NCBI GenBank assembly: GCA_963849635.1
Contig: CAWKIA010000020.1
Location: forward strand, 1 to 18,832
Length of the DNA: 18,832 nucleotides
Direction: 5' to 3'
From: CAVRUD01 sp963849635
GTDB taxonomy: Bacteria > Chloroflexota > Chloroflexia > Thermomicrobiales > UBA6265
Part shown: piece after piece, positions 1-8,193 of the stretch
Layout: every line of letters starts with the position of its first letter
Numbering within the stretch: the stretch's first letter is position 1
Position numbers and translations under genes: made by a program
The notes under the pieces: model-generated
Told to the model about the DNA's origin: nothing
Seen by the model: the letters and a program-made list of their open reading frames with translations, nothing else
Database searches by the model: none

Positions 1-1
1 A

Positions 2-29
2 TACGGAGTTCGGGTGATTAGTGGTGGTA
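2..29 (+). repeat. IS630 terminal inverted repeat (transposase 3' end side)
   Basis: This stretch matches the reverse complement of 1125-1152 at 23 of 28 positions. It includes the presumed TA target duplicate at 2-3. The repaired transposase stop codon (18-20) lies inside it. Confidence 0.8.
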
Positions 30-1098
30 GCGCCGGGGGTCGGCGTTCCTTGGCCCACCAATGGAAGCGGGTGTGAGCTTTGACGACGCGTCGGGCGGCC
101 CGCAACGTGGTGCAGCGCGCGATCAGCACGTCCGTCAGCTCGGCCAGGTCGGCGAAGGTGCGATTGGCGACCGGCTCGTCGAGCAGGCTCCAGACCCGCT
201 CGACCGGCTGCAGTTCGGGCGAGGCCGGGGGAAGGAAGACGAGGTCGACGCCGTCGGGCACGACCAGCGCCCCAGCGGTGTGCCAGCCCGCCCCATCGAG
301 GACCAGCACCGCCCGGTGGGCGGCATCGATCCTTTCGTCGGCGGCGAAGGCGGCCAGCGCCAAGGTCATCGCCTCGGCGCCCACTGTCGGCAGCAGGCAC
401 CACCAACTCTGGCCCGTGACGGGACGGACAAAGGCATAGACGTAGAGCCATTGGTACCGACGGGGACCCAGGCGGTTGGACGGCGGCCACGGGGCGCCCA
501 GACCCGGCGCACGACCGGCAGCAGCCCCAGGCGGTGTTCATCCTCCGCCCAGAGCGTGAGGCCGCGGCCGGGTGCGCCTGCGCTTACCGCGTCGACGGCC
601 GCCTGGAGCCCCCCTTTTTGAACGCCGCTTGTGCCGCCGGGTCCGCCGTGGCGGCGCGGGGGCGGGGCCGCTGGGGCGTGAAGCCAGGGCGCGCAAGGCT
701 TCCCAGCCGCGCGGTTCCCCGACCGGACGACCGAGGCGCTCGCCCATCCAGGCCGCCACCTTGCCGCAGGTCCAGATGCCGCCGTCTGGCGCCGGCCCGC
801 CCAAGGCCCGGCGCAGCTCCTCACGCAGCGCCGCATTCAGGAGCGGGGGCTGGCCCCGGTTGTGCTGGCGCCGGTCGGCGAGCCCCGCCGGCCCATCGGC
901 GTTGTAGCGGCGGACGATCTCGCGGACCCAGTTGGCGGTGTAGCCGACGAGCATGGCGACCTCCGGAACGCGGCGGCCGCAGGCGACCAGCCAGACGATC
1001 TGCCAGTGCGTCCGCTCGACCGGATCGACCGTCTGGCGGTAGCGATGCTGGAGGTCGGTGACGGGCAGATGCGCAGCAACGACGGCGCGGCGGGGCAC
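18..1098 (-). CDS. IS630 family transposase, frameshifted as read
   Basis: This is a DDE transposase that cuts and moves the surrounding IS element. The start is a GTG at 1098 with AGGAGG six bases upstream. The N-terminal half is helix-turn-helix DNA-binding sequence (WQIVWLVACGRRVPEVAMLVGYTANWVREIVRRY). The three catalytic acids are visible: Asp in LWAEDEHRLG, Asp in VLVLDGAGWH and Glu in PPASPELQPVERVW. The frame breaks near 700, 618, 465-490 and 54. At 700 one extra G restores GFTPQRPRPR, and near 618 the break is in an AAAAAGGGGGG run. Dropping one base of the CCC at 54-56 gives the ending HWWPRNADPRRYHH and a TAA at 18-20. Repaired length is about 360 residues, normal for the family. 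All conserved residues survive, so these may be sequencing errors rather than true inactivation. Confidence 0.85.
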
Positions 1099-1124
1099 GG
1101 GCCACCTCCTGAACCCCACCAGCA

Positions 1125-1152
1125 TATCACCACTTTTCACCCGAAGTTCGTA
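1125..1152 (-). repeat. IS630 terminal inverted repeat (transposase 5' end side)
   Basis: This is the partner of the repeat at 2-29. It lies 27 bases outside the chosen transposase start and ends with the presumed TA duplicate at 1151-1152. Confidence 0.8.
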
Positions 1153-1176
1153 CGAGTCGAACAGGTAGAAGCGACG

Positions 1177-1200
1177 GTGGCCACCCTCTTGGGTGGTCAC
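1177..1200. other. Hairpin just outside the IS630 right end
   Basis: Ten-base arms (1177-1186 and 1191-1200) pair with one G-T wobble around a TCTT loop, giving a very compact stem 25 bases outside the IS terminal repeat. There is no T-run on either side, so a classical terminator is uncertain. The rest of 1201-1337 shows only a weak GCCGG/CCGGC stem near 1281-1297. Confidence 0.45.
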
Positions 1201-1337
1201 CGTACTTGGTGGTGGGGTGAGAGAGGTGGCGGCGCGTTTGGATCGCCCGGGGCTGAAGACTCTGAGCTAGGTACATGAAGCCGGCAAAAGACCGGCCGGA
1301 ACACTCCGCTTAAGCCTTGTTCGCTTTCCTCAGCATC

Positions 1338-1385
1338 AGCCTCGGAGAGGCTGTTTGATTCAGTCCGGGTCGTAACGCCCAGGCG
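1338..1385 (+). repeat. Dispersed intergenic hairpin repeat, copy 1
   Basis: It begins with AGCCTCGGAGAGGCTG, itself a stem with a GGA loop, followed by CCGGGTCGTAA and GCCCAGGCG. The same blocks in the same order and spacing recur at 16933-16978. It lies downstream of the BKACE gene's 3' end (1421) and is noncoding on both strands as far as I can see. Confidence 0.7.
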
Positions 1386-1420
1386 ACGCTGAAATTGTCA
1401 CATGGTTAGGAGGAGATGCC

Positions 1421-2375
1421 TTAGATGGCGGTGTTTTCCTTCCCCTTGAGGCCGAGCATCGCGCGGGCATCGTCCGGGGTCGCGACGTCCAGTGACAGCT
1501 CCTTCAGGATGCGCACGATCTTGGCGACCTGGTCGCCGTTGTTCTCGCCAGCTCGCCTTTGCCGAGGAAGATGTTGTCTTCCAGACCGACGCGGACGTTG
1601 CCGCCCATGATCGCGCCCATCGTGACCAGGTTGAACTGGTGGCGGCCGGCGCCGAGCACCGACCAGATGTATGCGTCGCCGAACAGCCGGTCGGCGGTGC
1701 GCTTCATGTGCAGCAGGTCTTCGGGGTCGGTGCCGATCCCGCCGAGGATGCCGAAGATCGTCTGCACGAAGAGCGGCGGCTTGACCAGGCCGCGATCGAG
1801 GAAATGGGCCAGGTTGTAGAGGTGCCCGACGTCGTAGCACTCGAACTCGAACCGGACGCCGTGGGCTTCGCCGAGGTTCTTCAGGATGTACTCGATGTCG
1901 GCGTAGGTGTTGCGGAAGATGTAGTCGCGGGAGCTTCGAGATCGGCTTCTTCCCAGTCGAAGCGCTATTCCTTGATCCGGTTCGCGATCGGAAAGCGCCC
2001 GAAGTTCATCGAGCCCATGTTGAGCGAGCACATCTCCGGCTTGGCGCGCATCGCGGCCGCGAGGCGCTCTCGAGCGTCATCCCCTGACCGCCGCCGGTGG
2101 TGATGTTGATGACCGCGTTGGTGCCGGCTTTGATCCGGGCAGGAAGTCCATGAAGATGTCCGGATCGGGCGTGGGCTGCCGTTCTCCCGGCGGCGGGCAT
2201 GGAGATGGAGGATCGCGGCGCCGGCCTCCGCCGCGCCGACCGCGTTTTCGGCGATCTGCTCCGGCGTGATCGGCAGATACGGCGACTGCGACGGAACGTG
2301 GACCGCGCCGGTGACGGCGCAGGTGACGATGACCTTACGAGCGCTGGACGAACCGGACGGGGCGGCCACGGACAT
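1421..2375 (-). CDS. Beta-keto acid cleavage enzyme (BKACE, DUF849), frameshifted as read
   Basis: This family condenses a beta-keto acid with acetyl-CoA to give acetoacetate and a new acyl-CoA; its best-known member is 3-keto-5-aminohexanoate cleavage enzyme (Kce). The start ATG at 2375 has GGAGGGAGC just upstream, and TAA is at 1421-1423. The N-terminal part carries the Zn-site HxH in AILHLHAR. The middle has INITTGGGQGMTLEERLAA and PEMCSLNMGSMNFG. The C-terminal half (FECYDVGHLYNLAHFLDRG, PPLFVQTIFGILGGIGTDPEDLLHMKRTADRLFG, GGNVRVGLEDNIFLGKGELA) is typical and includes the Glu of the metal site. Single-base breaks lie near 1550, 1930, 2078, 2144 and 2185, and an in-frame TAG at 1965-1967 stands where Tyr fits (IKE-Y-RFDWEEA). 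Repaired length is about 315 residues, near family size. The substrate cannot be read from sequence. Confidence 0.85.
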
Positions 2376-2512
2376 GCTCCCTCCAACCAAATCAGGCAAA
2401 CCTTGCGACTCCCGCCAGATGAGCCGTGTGGAACGGACTTTGGCGGTGCGGCGGCAACTATACCGCCACGTCGCGTGGGGCGCCGGGTGCTGGACAACGA
2501 TGCCCCGCCCTC

Positions 2513-2670
2513 ACCCTGTCATCCCGAGCTTGTCGAGGGATCTCGAAGGGCACGAGGTAACTAAGCAATGCCCCGGTCTCCGGAGAAAAGGCACCGCGCT
2601 CTCGTTCACGGCGACACCCTCGAATCGCCGTTCCCCTCTAGATCCCTCGACAAGCTCGGGATGACAGGGT
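2513..2670. repeat. Long perfect inverted repeat (31-bp arms, 96-nt interior)
   Basis: Bases 2513-2543 are the exact reverse complement of 2640-2670. Each arm contains the unit TCATCCCGAGCTTGTCGAGG, which can itself fold into a small imperfect stem. With one skipped C, pairing extends outward through a further CCCT. The unit resembles the dispersed TCATCCTGAGC-type intergenic repeats common in GC-rich bacteria, here arranged head to head. The 2376-2742 gap between the BKACE and fucosidase genes holds this element and the heptamer array at 2701 but no gene that I can see. Confidence 0.8.
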
Positions 2671-2700
2671 AGGGCTGAGGCAGCCTCGAGGTACGGTCCC

Positions 2701-2742
2701 GGACGCCGGACGCCGGACGCCGGACGCCGGACGCCGGACGCC
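2701..2742. repeat. Six tandem copies of heptamer GGACGCC
   Basis: Six exact consecutive copies of GGACGCC fill 42 bases and end one base before the stop codon (2743-2745) of the minus-strand fucosidase. A seven-base unit is out of phase with codons, so growth or shrinkage would not preserve a frame. The position just downstream of a stop suggests slippage in noncoding sequence. Confidence 0.85.
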
Positions 2743-4038
2743 CTAATCCCGCAGGAACAACTCAATCACCGGCACAGGACGCCGGCGGGTGATTGGATCG
2801 GCAACTCCAGTGTCAGGGTGCCCGCCGTGCCGGCCATGTCGTGTTCTGGGCCTGGGCGTGGGGGTCGATGGCGAGGATTTGATCTCGGAGGCGTCGTTGA
2901 GGAGTTGGGCGTACTCGACGCGGCCGGCGAGGCCGTCGAGGTGGACGTGGCGGAAGGGCCAGGCGAAGAGGTGGAGGTAGAGGCGGTTGCCGTTCTGGGT
3001 GAAGCGGCAGTCGGGCGGCGGGGTAGGTCGCTGGCGGTGCAGCCGTAGATCGCGCGGCCGTGCAGGCGTGTCCACTCGCCGATGGCCGCGAGGGTCTGGC
3101 GTGCGCGCGGGTCGAACTCGCCGCGCCCGGTCGGGCCGACGTTGAGCAGCAGGTTGCCGCCCTTCGCGACCGTGTCCATCAGCAGGCGGACCAACAGTTC
3201 TGGCGACTTCCAGTCGAGGTTGTCGCGGTCGTAGCCCCAGGAGCCGTTGAGCGTCTGGCAGGCCTCCCAGACGACGCGCTGGCCGTCGCGCTCCATCCAG
3301 CCGCGCGGCTGGTATTGCTCCGGCGTGATGAAGTCGGCGCTTCGGGCAGGTCGAGGCGGTCGTTGATGAGGATGTTGGGGCGAGCTCGCGCGTCATCTCG
3401 CCAGCCGTCCGAGTCCCAGTCGTCGCGGCCCTTGCCGCCGCCGGCGCTTGGGGTAGGAGAAGTCGAACCAGATGATGTCGATCGGGCCGTAGTTGGTCAG
3501 CAGTTCGCGGACCTGGCCGTGCAGGTAGTCGCGGTAGCGGGCGATGTCGCGCCCGGCGTTCGCAGCTCGCGCTCGCGTCATCGTCGCGCTGCGGGTGGAC
3601 GGCATCGACGGTGAAGTCGGGGTGGTGCCAGTCGATCAGCGAGTGGTAGAAGCCGATTTTTAGCCCCTCGGCGCGGAATGCCTCGACAAAGGGGCGCAGC
3701 AGGTCGCGGCCGGCCGGGGTGTTGGTCGCCTTGTAGTCGGTCAGCGCCGAGTCCCAGAGGCAAAAGCCCTCGTGGTGCTTGGTGGTGAGGACGACATACT
3801 TCATCCCGGCGGCTTTCGCGTCGCGCGCCCAGGCGGCCGGGTCGTAGAGGTCGGGGTCGAAGTGGCGGAAGTAGCGGTCGTAGTGCTCGTCGTTGAACCG
3901 TTCGCGGTTTTTGACCCACTCGTGGCGGGCGGGGAGGGAGTAGAGGCCCCAGTGGATGAAGAGGCCGAAGCGGTCGTGGGTGAACCAGGTGGTGTCGGCG
4001 GGTGTGGGGGCGATTTCCGGCAATGTGACAGCGCCCAT
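2743..4038 (-). CDS. Alpha-L-fucosidase, GH29 (first of pair), frameshifted as read
   Basis: This is a retaining glycoside hydrolase predicted to remove terminal alpha-L-fucose from oligosaccharides or glycoconjugates. The start is ATG 4038, behind AGGAGGAGGG about nine bases upstream. The open frame continues upstream but that part has no family similarity. Family landmarks in order are FGLFIHWGLYSLPARHEWV (about residues 24-42), KYVVLTTKHHEGFCLWDS (80-97), the nucleophile region YGPIDIIWFDFSYPKR, GSWGYDRDNLDWKSPELLVRLLMDTVAKGGNLLLNVGPTGRGEFD, and the terminal VPVIELFLRD with TAG at 2743-2745. No signal peptide is visible, so it is probably cytoplasmic. Frame breaks occur near 2870, 3005, 3345, 3440 and 3590, at least. 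Repaired length is about 430 residues, as expected for a bacterial GH29. It diverges from a second GH29 gene at 4382. Confidence 0.88.
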   Translation of the reverse strand: MGAVTLPEIAPTPADTTWFTHDRFGLFIHWGLYSLPARHEWVKNRERFNDEHYDRYFRHFDPDLYDPAAWARDAKAAGMKYVVLTTKHHEGFCLWDSALTDYKATNTPAGRDLLRPFVEAFRAEGLKIGFYHSLIDWHHPDFTVDAVHPQRDDDASASCERRARHRPLPRLPARPGPRTADQLRPDRHHLVRLLLPQAPAAARAATTGTRTAGEMTRELAPTSSSTTASTCPKRRLHHAGAIPAARLDGARRPARRLGGLPDAQRLLGLRPRQPRLEVARTVGPPADGHGREGRQPAAQRRPDRARRVRPARTPDPRGHRRVDTPARPRDLRLHRQRPTPPPDCRFTQNGNRLYLHLFAWPFRHVHLDGLAGRVEYAQLLNDASEIKSSPSTPTPRPRTRHGRHGGHPDTGVADPITRRRPVPVIELFLRD

Positions 4039-4228
4039 CGGTTGCCCTCCTCCTATGCTGGTAGCGTCGTTCCGATCGAGTCCGACCTGAGCGAGAAACC
4101 CCAACGCGATCCGTAGCGCGCTCGAACGAATCCCACTCGATGGTAGCGGCGCGGGTGCGCACGACATGGGAGCCGAGATCTTGGGCCCAAGCAGCCCGGC
4201 CCGGTGGAGAGGACGAACCTGAGAAACG

Positions 4229-4257
4229 TTGACAACCGCAGCCCGTACAATTATTAG
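4229..4257 (+). promoter_or_regulatory. Candidate sigma-70 promoter for the plus-strand fucoside operon
   Basis: A perfect TTGACA (4229-4234) is followed after 17 bases by TATTAG (4252-4257, four of six consensus bases). It points toward the fucosidase starting at 4382 and the genes behind it. The predicted transcription start near 4264 is just before the CTGTATACAG palindrome. Confidence 0.5.
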
Positions 4258-4269
4258 AATCCCCGCATT

Positions 4270-4279
4270 CTGTATACAG
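4270..4279. promoter_or_regulatory. CTGTATACAG palindrome, candidate GntR/FCD operator
   Basis: This perfect 10-base palindrome is AT-rich in the middle of GC-rich DNA. It lies in the gap between two divergent fucosidase genes and just after the predicted start point of the plus-strand promoter. On the minus strand it covers the candidate -10. TGTATACA-like dyads are known operators of several GntR regulators of the FadR/FCD group, and such a regulator is encoded at 5777. It is nested in a CCCCGC/GCGGGG inverted repeat (4261-4266 and 4291-4296). A ten-base palindrome alone can arise by chance; the location is the argument. Confidence 0.45.
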
Positions 4280-4299
4280 GACTCATAATCGCGGGGCAA
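4271..4299 (-). promoter_or_regulatory. Candidate promoter for the minus-strand fucosidase
   Basis: On the minus strand, TTGCCC (4299-4294) is followed after 17 bases by TATACA (4276-4271), each four of six consensus bases. The -10 lies inside the CTGTATACAG palindrome, so one bound regulator could block both directions. The leader to ATG 4038 would be about 220 bases, which is long. Confidence 0.35.
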
Positions 4300-4381
4300 G
4301 CCCGCTCCTCTCGTTTCAGATCAGGCAGATTGCCCAAGGTGCGCCTGGGCGGCGGGCAGCCTCTACGGCAAGGGCGGACGG

Positions 4382-5737
4382 ATGAGCGACGACCGACGCC
4401 GACTTGGTACGACGACGCCAAGCTCGGGATCTTCGTCCACTGGGGGCTCTACTCCGTGCCCGGCTGGGCCGTCGCGCGCGGGACCCTGCGACGAGATGCC
4501 GGCCGGCTCGGCTGGCGCGCCTGGTTCCGCGACAACTGCCTACGCCGAGTGGTACGCCAACTCGCTCAAGATCCCCGGCAGCCCGACCGCCGCCCACCAC
4601 CGCGCCACCTACGGCGACGCCGGCTACGACGACTTCATCCCGGCGTTCAACGAGGCGATCCGAGCCTGGGACCCCGCCGCCTGGGCCGAGCTGTTCCGCA
4701 GGCGGGCGCCGGCTACGTCGTACTCACCACCAAGCACCACGACGGCTTCCGGCTCTGGCCGAGCCGCGTGCCCGCACCCGACGCTGGGCGATTTCCACGC
4801 CGGCCGCGACCTCGTCGGCGAGCTGGCCGCGGCCGTCCGCGCCGACGGCATGCGCTTCGGGACCTACTACTCCGGCGGGCTCGACTGGACGTCAACCCGC
4901 ACCCCGATCGCGGACCTGCCCGACCTCGGCAAAACCGTGATCCAGGACCCGGCCTACGTCGCCTACGCCGACGCCCACTGGCGCGAGCTGATCGACCGCT
5001 ACCAGACCGACGTCCTCTGGAACGACATCGCCTACCCGCGCCTCTCCGACCTCGAGGCCATCGTCGCCGAGTTCTACCAGCGCACGCCGGACGGACTCGT
5101 CAACGACCGCTTCCAGGACATCGCCGCCGACGGCACCCGCACGCCACCTCGTCCCGCCCGACATCATCACGCCGGAGTACACCAGCTTCCCCGAAATCCG
5201 CGCCGAGAAGTGGGAGACGAACCGCGGCATCGGCTACTCGTTCGGCTACAACCAGGCGGAGGACGAGGCGAACTTCATCCCGATCGACGACGCTGATCCG
5301 CCTCTTCGTCGACATCGTCAGCAAGAACGGCAACATGCTGCTCAACGTCGGGCCGCGCGCGGACGGCAGCATCCAGGACGGGCAGCTCGCCCGGTTGCGG
5401 GCGCTCGGCGAGTGGCTCGCGGTCAACGGCGAGGCGATCTACGGCACGCGCCCTTGGCAGATCGCCGAAGGCACGACCGACGCCGGCATCCCGGTCCGCT
5501 TCACGCAGCAAGGGCGACGCGCTCTACGCGATCCTGCTCGGCCAGCCGCGGCCGGGGCCGCTGGCGTTGAATGGCCTGCGCGCGGGGACGGGTACGTCGG
5601 CGACGCTGCTCGGCCACGCCCCTTCCCTACCGACGGAGCGACGTGGCGACGATCTCGTGGTCGATATCCCCGAAGGATTACCGGCCGCGCACGCCCACGC
5701 CCTGCGGATCGACCCGGCACCGGACTGGGCGGGGTAG
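4382..5737 (+). CDS. Alpha-L-fucosidase, GH29 (second of pair), frameshifted as read
   Basis: This is a second GH29 fucosidase, clearly different in sequence from the first. The ATG at 4382 is the only suitable start, but it needs a one-base correction to join TPTWYDDAKLGIFVHWGLYSVPGWA. It continues YAEWYANSLKIPGSP, GYVVLTTKHHDGFRLWPS, MRFGTYYSGGLDW, the nucleophile motif YQTDVLWNDIAYP, DIITPEYTSFPEIRAEKWETNRGIGYSFGYNQ and LFVDIVSKNGNMLLNVGPRADGSI. It ends with DLVVDIPEGLPAAHAHALRIDP and TAG at 5735-5737. The nucleophile Asp is kept. At least eight single-base breaks are apparent, for example one G short at 4701, one C extra near 5152 and one G extra near 5512. No signal peptide is visible. 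Repaired length is about 450 residues. It is the first gene of a plus-strand run; the regulator begins 39 bases later. Confidence 0.87.
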
Positions 5738-5776
5738 GCCGGACCGCGCCGGTGTCAGGAGCCAGGAGCACGATCC

Positions 5777-6519
5777 ATGGTCGCCGTGCCGCTCAACACC
5801 CTGGAACCGTTCGACGAGATCGCCGACCACATCTTCGACTTCCTTTGGGGCGACGAGCGTGACGTTGTTCCGACTGCCGTAGACCACGCCTACCGGCAGG
5901 TCTGGCTGCTCTTGATCACGGGCGCCCGCGAACCGGGCGATCGCCTCTCCGACGTGGAACTCGCCGGCCATTTCGGGGTCAGCCGAACCCCCGTCCGGCA
6001 AGCGTTGCACCTGCTCGCCCAGGACGAGCTGGTCACCTTCGATCCCCGGCGTGGCTTCAGGGTCCGTGCCTTCACGGTCAAGGATGTCCACGAGATGTAC
6101 GACGTCCGGGCCGTCCTGGAGTCGCTCGCCGTTCGCCAGGCAGCGCCGCAGTTGAAACCTGAGGACATCGAGGTCCAGCTCGACGCCATCGCCCAGATGC
6201 GGGATCGCCTGCCCGAGCGGCCGATCCTGCCCTGCCTCCAGCATGATTTCCGCCTGCACAACATGCTCATCCACGGCTCCGGGAACAGGCGACTCATCCG
6301 GGTGCTTGCCGGACTACGGAGCCAGGTCAGCTTCTTCCAGGTCCGTGACACTGGCTACCCCAACCGCCTGGAGATGGCGCTTGACGCCCACGAGCGCATG
6401 CTCACCGCGCTCCTGGATGACCGCACCTATCGGCTGCGGAGCTGGTCTCCGACCACATCCTCGAAGCGAAAGCAGCCGTGCTCCACGACATGTTCGCGGT
6501 CGGTCAAGACCATCCCTGA
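5777..6519 (+). CDS. GntR family transcriptional regulator, FCD domain
   Basis: The N-terminal winged helix is seen in AYRQVWLLLITGAREPGDRLSDVELAGHFGVSRTPVRQALHLLAQDELV, the typical GntR signature. The C-terminal all-helical FCD ligand domain starts with VKDVHEMYDVRAVLESLAVRQAA. It has the metal/ligand-site region QHDFRLHNMLIHGSGN and a later LDAHERMLTALLDD. AGGAG lies nine bases before the ATG. A single-base break near 6435 shifts the tail; the corrected frame reads ELVSDHILEAKAAVLHDMFAVGQDHP and stops with TGA at 6517-6519, giving about 247 residues. Between a fucosidase and a sugar importer, it is likely the local regulator, with the palindrome at 4270 as candidate site. FCD regulators usually bind small acids or sugar derivatives, and the effector here is unknown. 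Confidence 0.88.
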
Positions 6520-6655
6520 GACCGCTGCATTGGTAGAGGACGGAGATCGTCCGCCGAGTGGTGGCGTTGCCGACAGACGGAAAGGAGGGCGACCGACGAG
6601 AGATGACCGGGACTAGCTGCTGACGCCCGTTGGATGCAGACCGGAGGAGTCGACG

Positions 6656-8111
6656 ATGACCAAATCCATCGAAGCAACCCTGGCAGCCGAGTTCGTCCGT
6701 CGTGGCCTGAGCCGGCGCGAGATCGTCGCCACCGGCGCCAAGCTTGGCTTGACGTCCGCCGCCCTCAGTTCGGTGCTCTCCTTTAGTCGGAGCGCCGCCG
6801 CCGGTGGCGCCCAGAGTTCCGCCGTTCGAGCGGCCGCCCAAACAGCCGCTGTGGGACAAGGCGCTCGGCGCCGACGGACCGTGGCCGAGGTCGCCGTCCC
6901 CGAGCCGACCGAGCAGGTCACGCTCAGCGTCTCCCACGCCTGGGACGCCACCTTCATGGAGCGCCAGAACCAGTTCGATGAGCTCTTCATCGAGCGTCAC
7001 CCCAACATCAAGATCGAGGCCGAGAACACGACCTTGGCCGACTACCTCCAGAAGTACACGACCCAGGCGGCCGGCGGCTCGCTGCCGGACATCATGTACA
7101 CCCAGTTCAGTTGGGCGCAGCAGTTGATCCAGGCCGGCCTGTTCCTCCCGCTGGACGACTACATCGCCCAGCAGGCGGACTTCGATCTCGACGACTTCAC
7201 GCCGCCCTCGCTGGTTTCCTACCAGCACGAGGACCAGCTCTTCGGCATCCCCTACGACGAGGGGCCGGGCAACCTCTACTACAACAAGGACCTCTTCGAC
7301 GCGGCCGGCATTGCGTACCCGGACGAGACGTGGACGCTGGACCGGCTGAAGGAGGTCGCCCTCGAGCTGACGAGCGGCGAGGGGGCGGAGAAGATCTACG
7401 GCATCGGTGATCTGCCGCGCCCCGGGAACTCGACGATCGCGCCGTCGTACCTGTACCCGTTTGGCGGCGAGTACGTCAACGAGCCGGACGAGACCGAATG
7501 CCGGCTCAGCCGCCCGAGGCGGTCGCGGCGTTCCAGTGGTGGCAGGAGCTGCGCGACGCGGGCGCGGCGCCCAGTCCGGACGACCTGGAAACCATCGGCC
7601 TGGCCGCCCTTCCAGTTCGGCCGCATCGCCATGTACTACGAGGGCTCGTGGGCGACGCCGCCGATTCAGGCGGGCGCGAACTTCAATTGGGCCATCGCCA
7701 TGTGGCCGGCGGGGCCGGAGCGGCACTCGACCTTTAGCGCCGGCAGCTGCTACGCGATTACCCGCGACGCCGCGAACGCCGACGCGGCCTGGATCTACCT
7801 GAACGAGTACCTGTCGACGGCCGGGCAGGCCTACATGTGGGCTCTGACCGGGCGCGGCAGCCCGGCCCGCCTCTCGGCGTGGCCGGCCTACCTCGAGCTG
7901 GAGACGGCCCCGCGGGGCACGCAGCTCGTCCAGGAGGCGATGACGACGATCGCCTCCCACGATATCCTCGACCAGCCCGCCGGCCCGCGGGTGACCCAAA
8001 CGGCCGGACCGATCTGGGACGAGGTGATCGCCGGGACCCTCTCGGTTGAGGAGGCGCTGACCGAGGCCTGCGCCGTCGATCGAGCCGCTCCTGGCGCAGA
8101 ACGCGGGGTAA
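6656..8111 (+). CDS. Carbohydrate ABC transporter substrate-binding protein, Tat-like signal, frameshifted as read
   Basis: This is an extracellular sugar-binding protein of solute-binding family 1 that delivers ligand to the two permeases following it. GGAGGAG precedes the ATG at 6656. The N-terminus has a twin-arginine-like motif (LSRREIVATGAKLG, Arg 20-21) and a small-residue hydrophobic segment, suggesting export in folded form by Tat. The mature part shows EQVTLSVSHAWDATFMERQNQFDELFIERHPNIKIE, AGGSLPDIMYTQFSWAQQLIQAGLFLPLDDYI, FGIPYDEGPGNLYYNKDLFDAAGI and FGRIAMYYEGSW, a familiar order for this family. Three one-base breaks occur: an A short near 7497, an extra C at 7607-7609 and one near 8075. 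Two of them cancel, so the downstream frame is recovered. The corrected end is EPLLAQNAG with TAA at 8109-8111, about 485 residues. Confidence 0.9.
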
Positions 8112-8193
8112 ACCCGAGGCGGGCTGGGGCACGGCAACGCGCCGCGGTAGCGGCCTGCCCCAGCCCCCAGCTCAGCGTCCACGGAGGCGACCG

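Larger units (their letters stand above)
2..1152 (-). mobile_element. IS630-family insertion sequence with TA at both ends
   Basis: The two ends are imperfect inverted repeats. Bases 2-29 match the reverse complement of 1125-1152 at 23 of 28 positions, with the core TTCGGGTGA identical. A TA lies at 2-3 and at 1151-1152, as expected for the TA target duplication known for IS630/Tc1 elements, so the element proper would be about 4-1150. It encodes one minus-strand DDE transposase filling almost the whole element. The left end lies only a few bases from the window edge, so the left flank cannot be inspected. Confidence 0.85.

Noticed and set aside
61..621. Plus-strand open frames across the IS630 transposase
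   Set aside because: They are antisense to the transposase and have no domain signal.
538..1200. Transposase start at 1200
   Set aside because: It would begin outside the IS terminal repeat. GTG 1098 has an ideal AGGAGG and lies inside the element.
2701..2742. CRISPR-like array
   Set aside because: Units are seven bases and directly adjacent with no spacers. It is a simple tandem repeat.
2743..4299. N-terminal extension of the first fucosidase starting at 4299
   Set aside because: The first 87 residues have no GH29 similarity and would cover the divergent promoter region. ATG 4038 has a good ribosome site.
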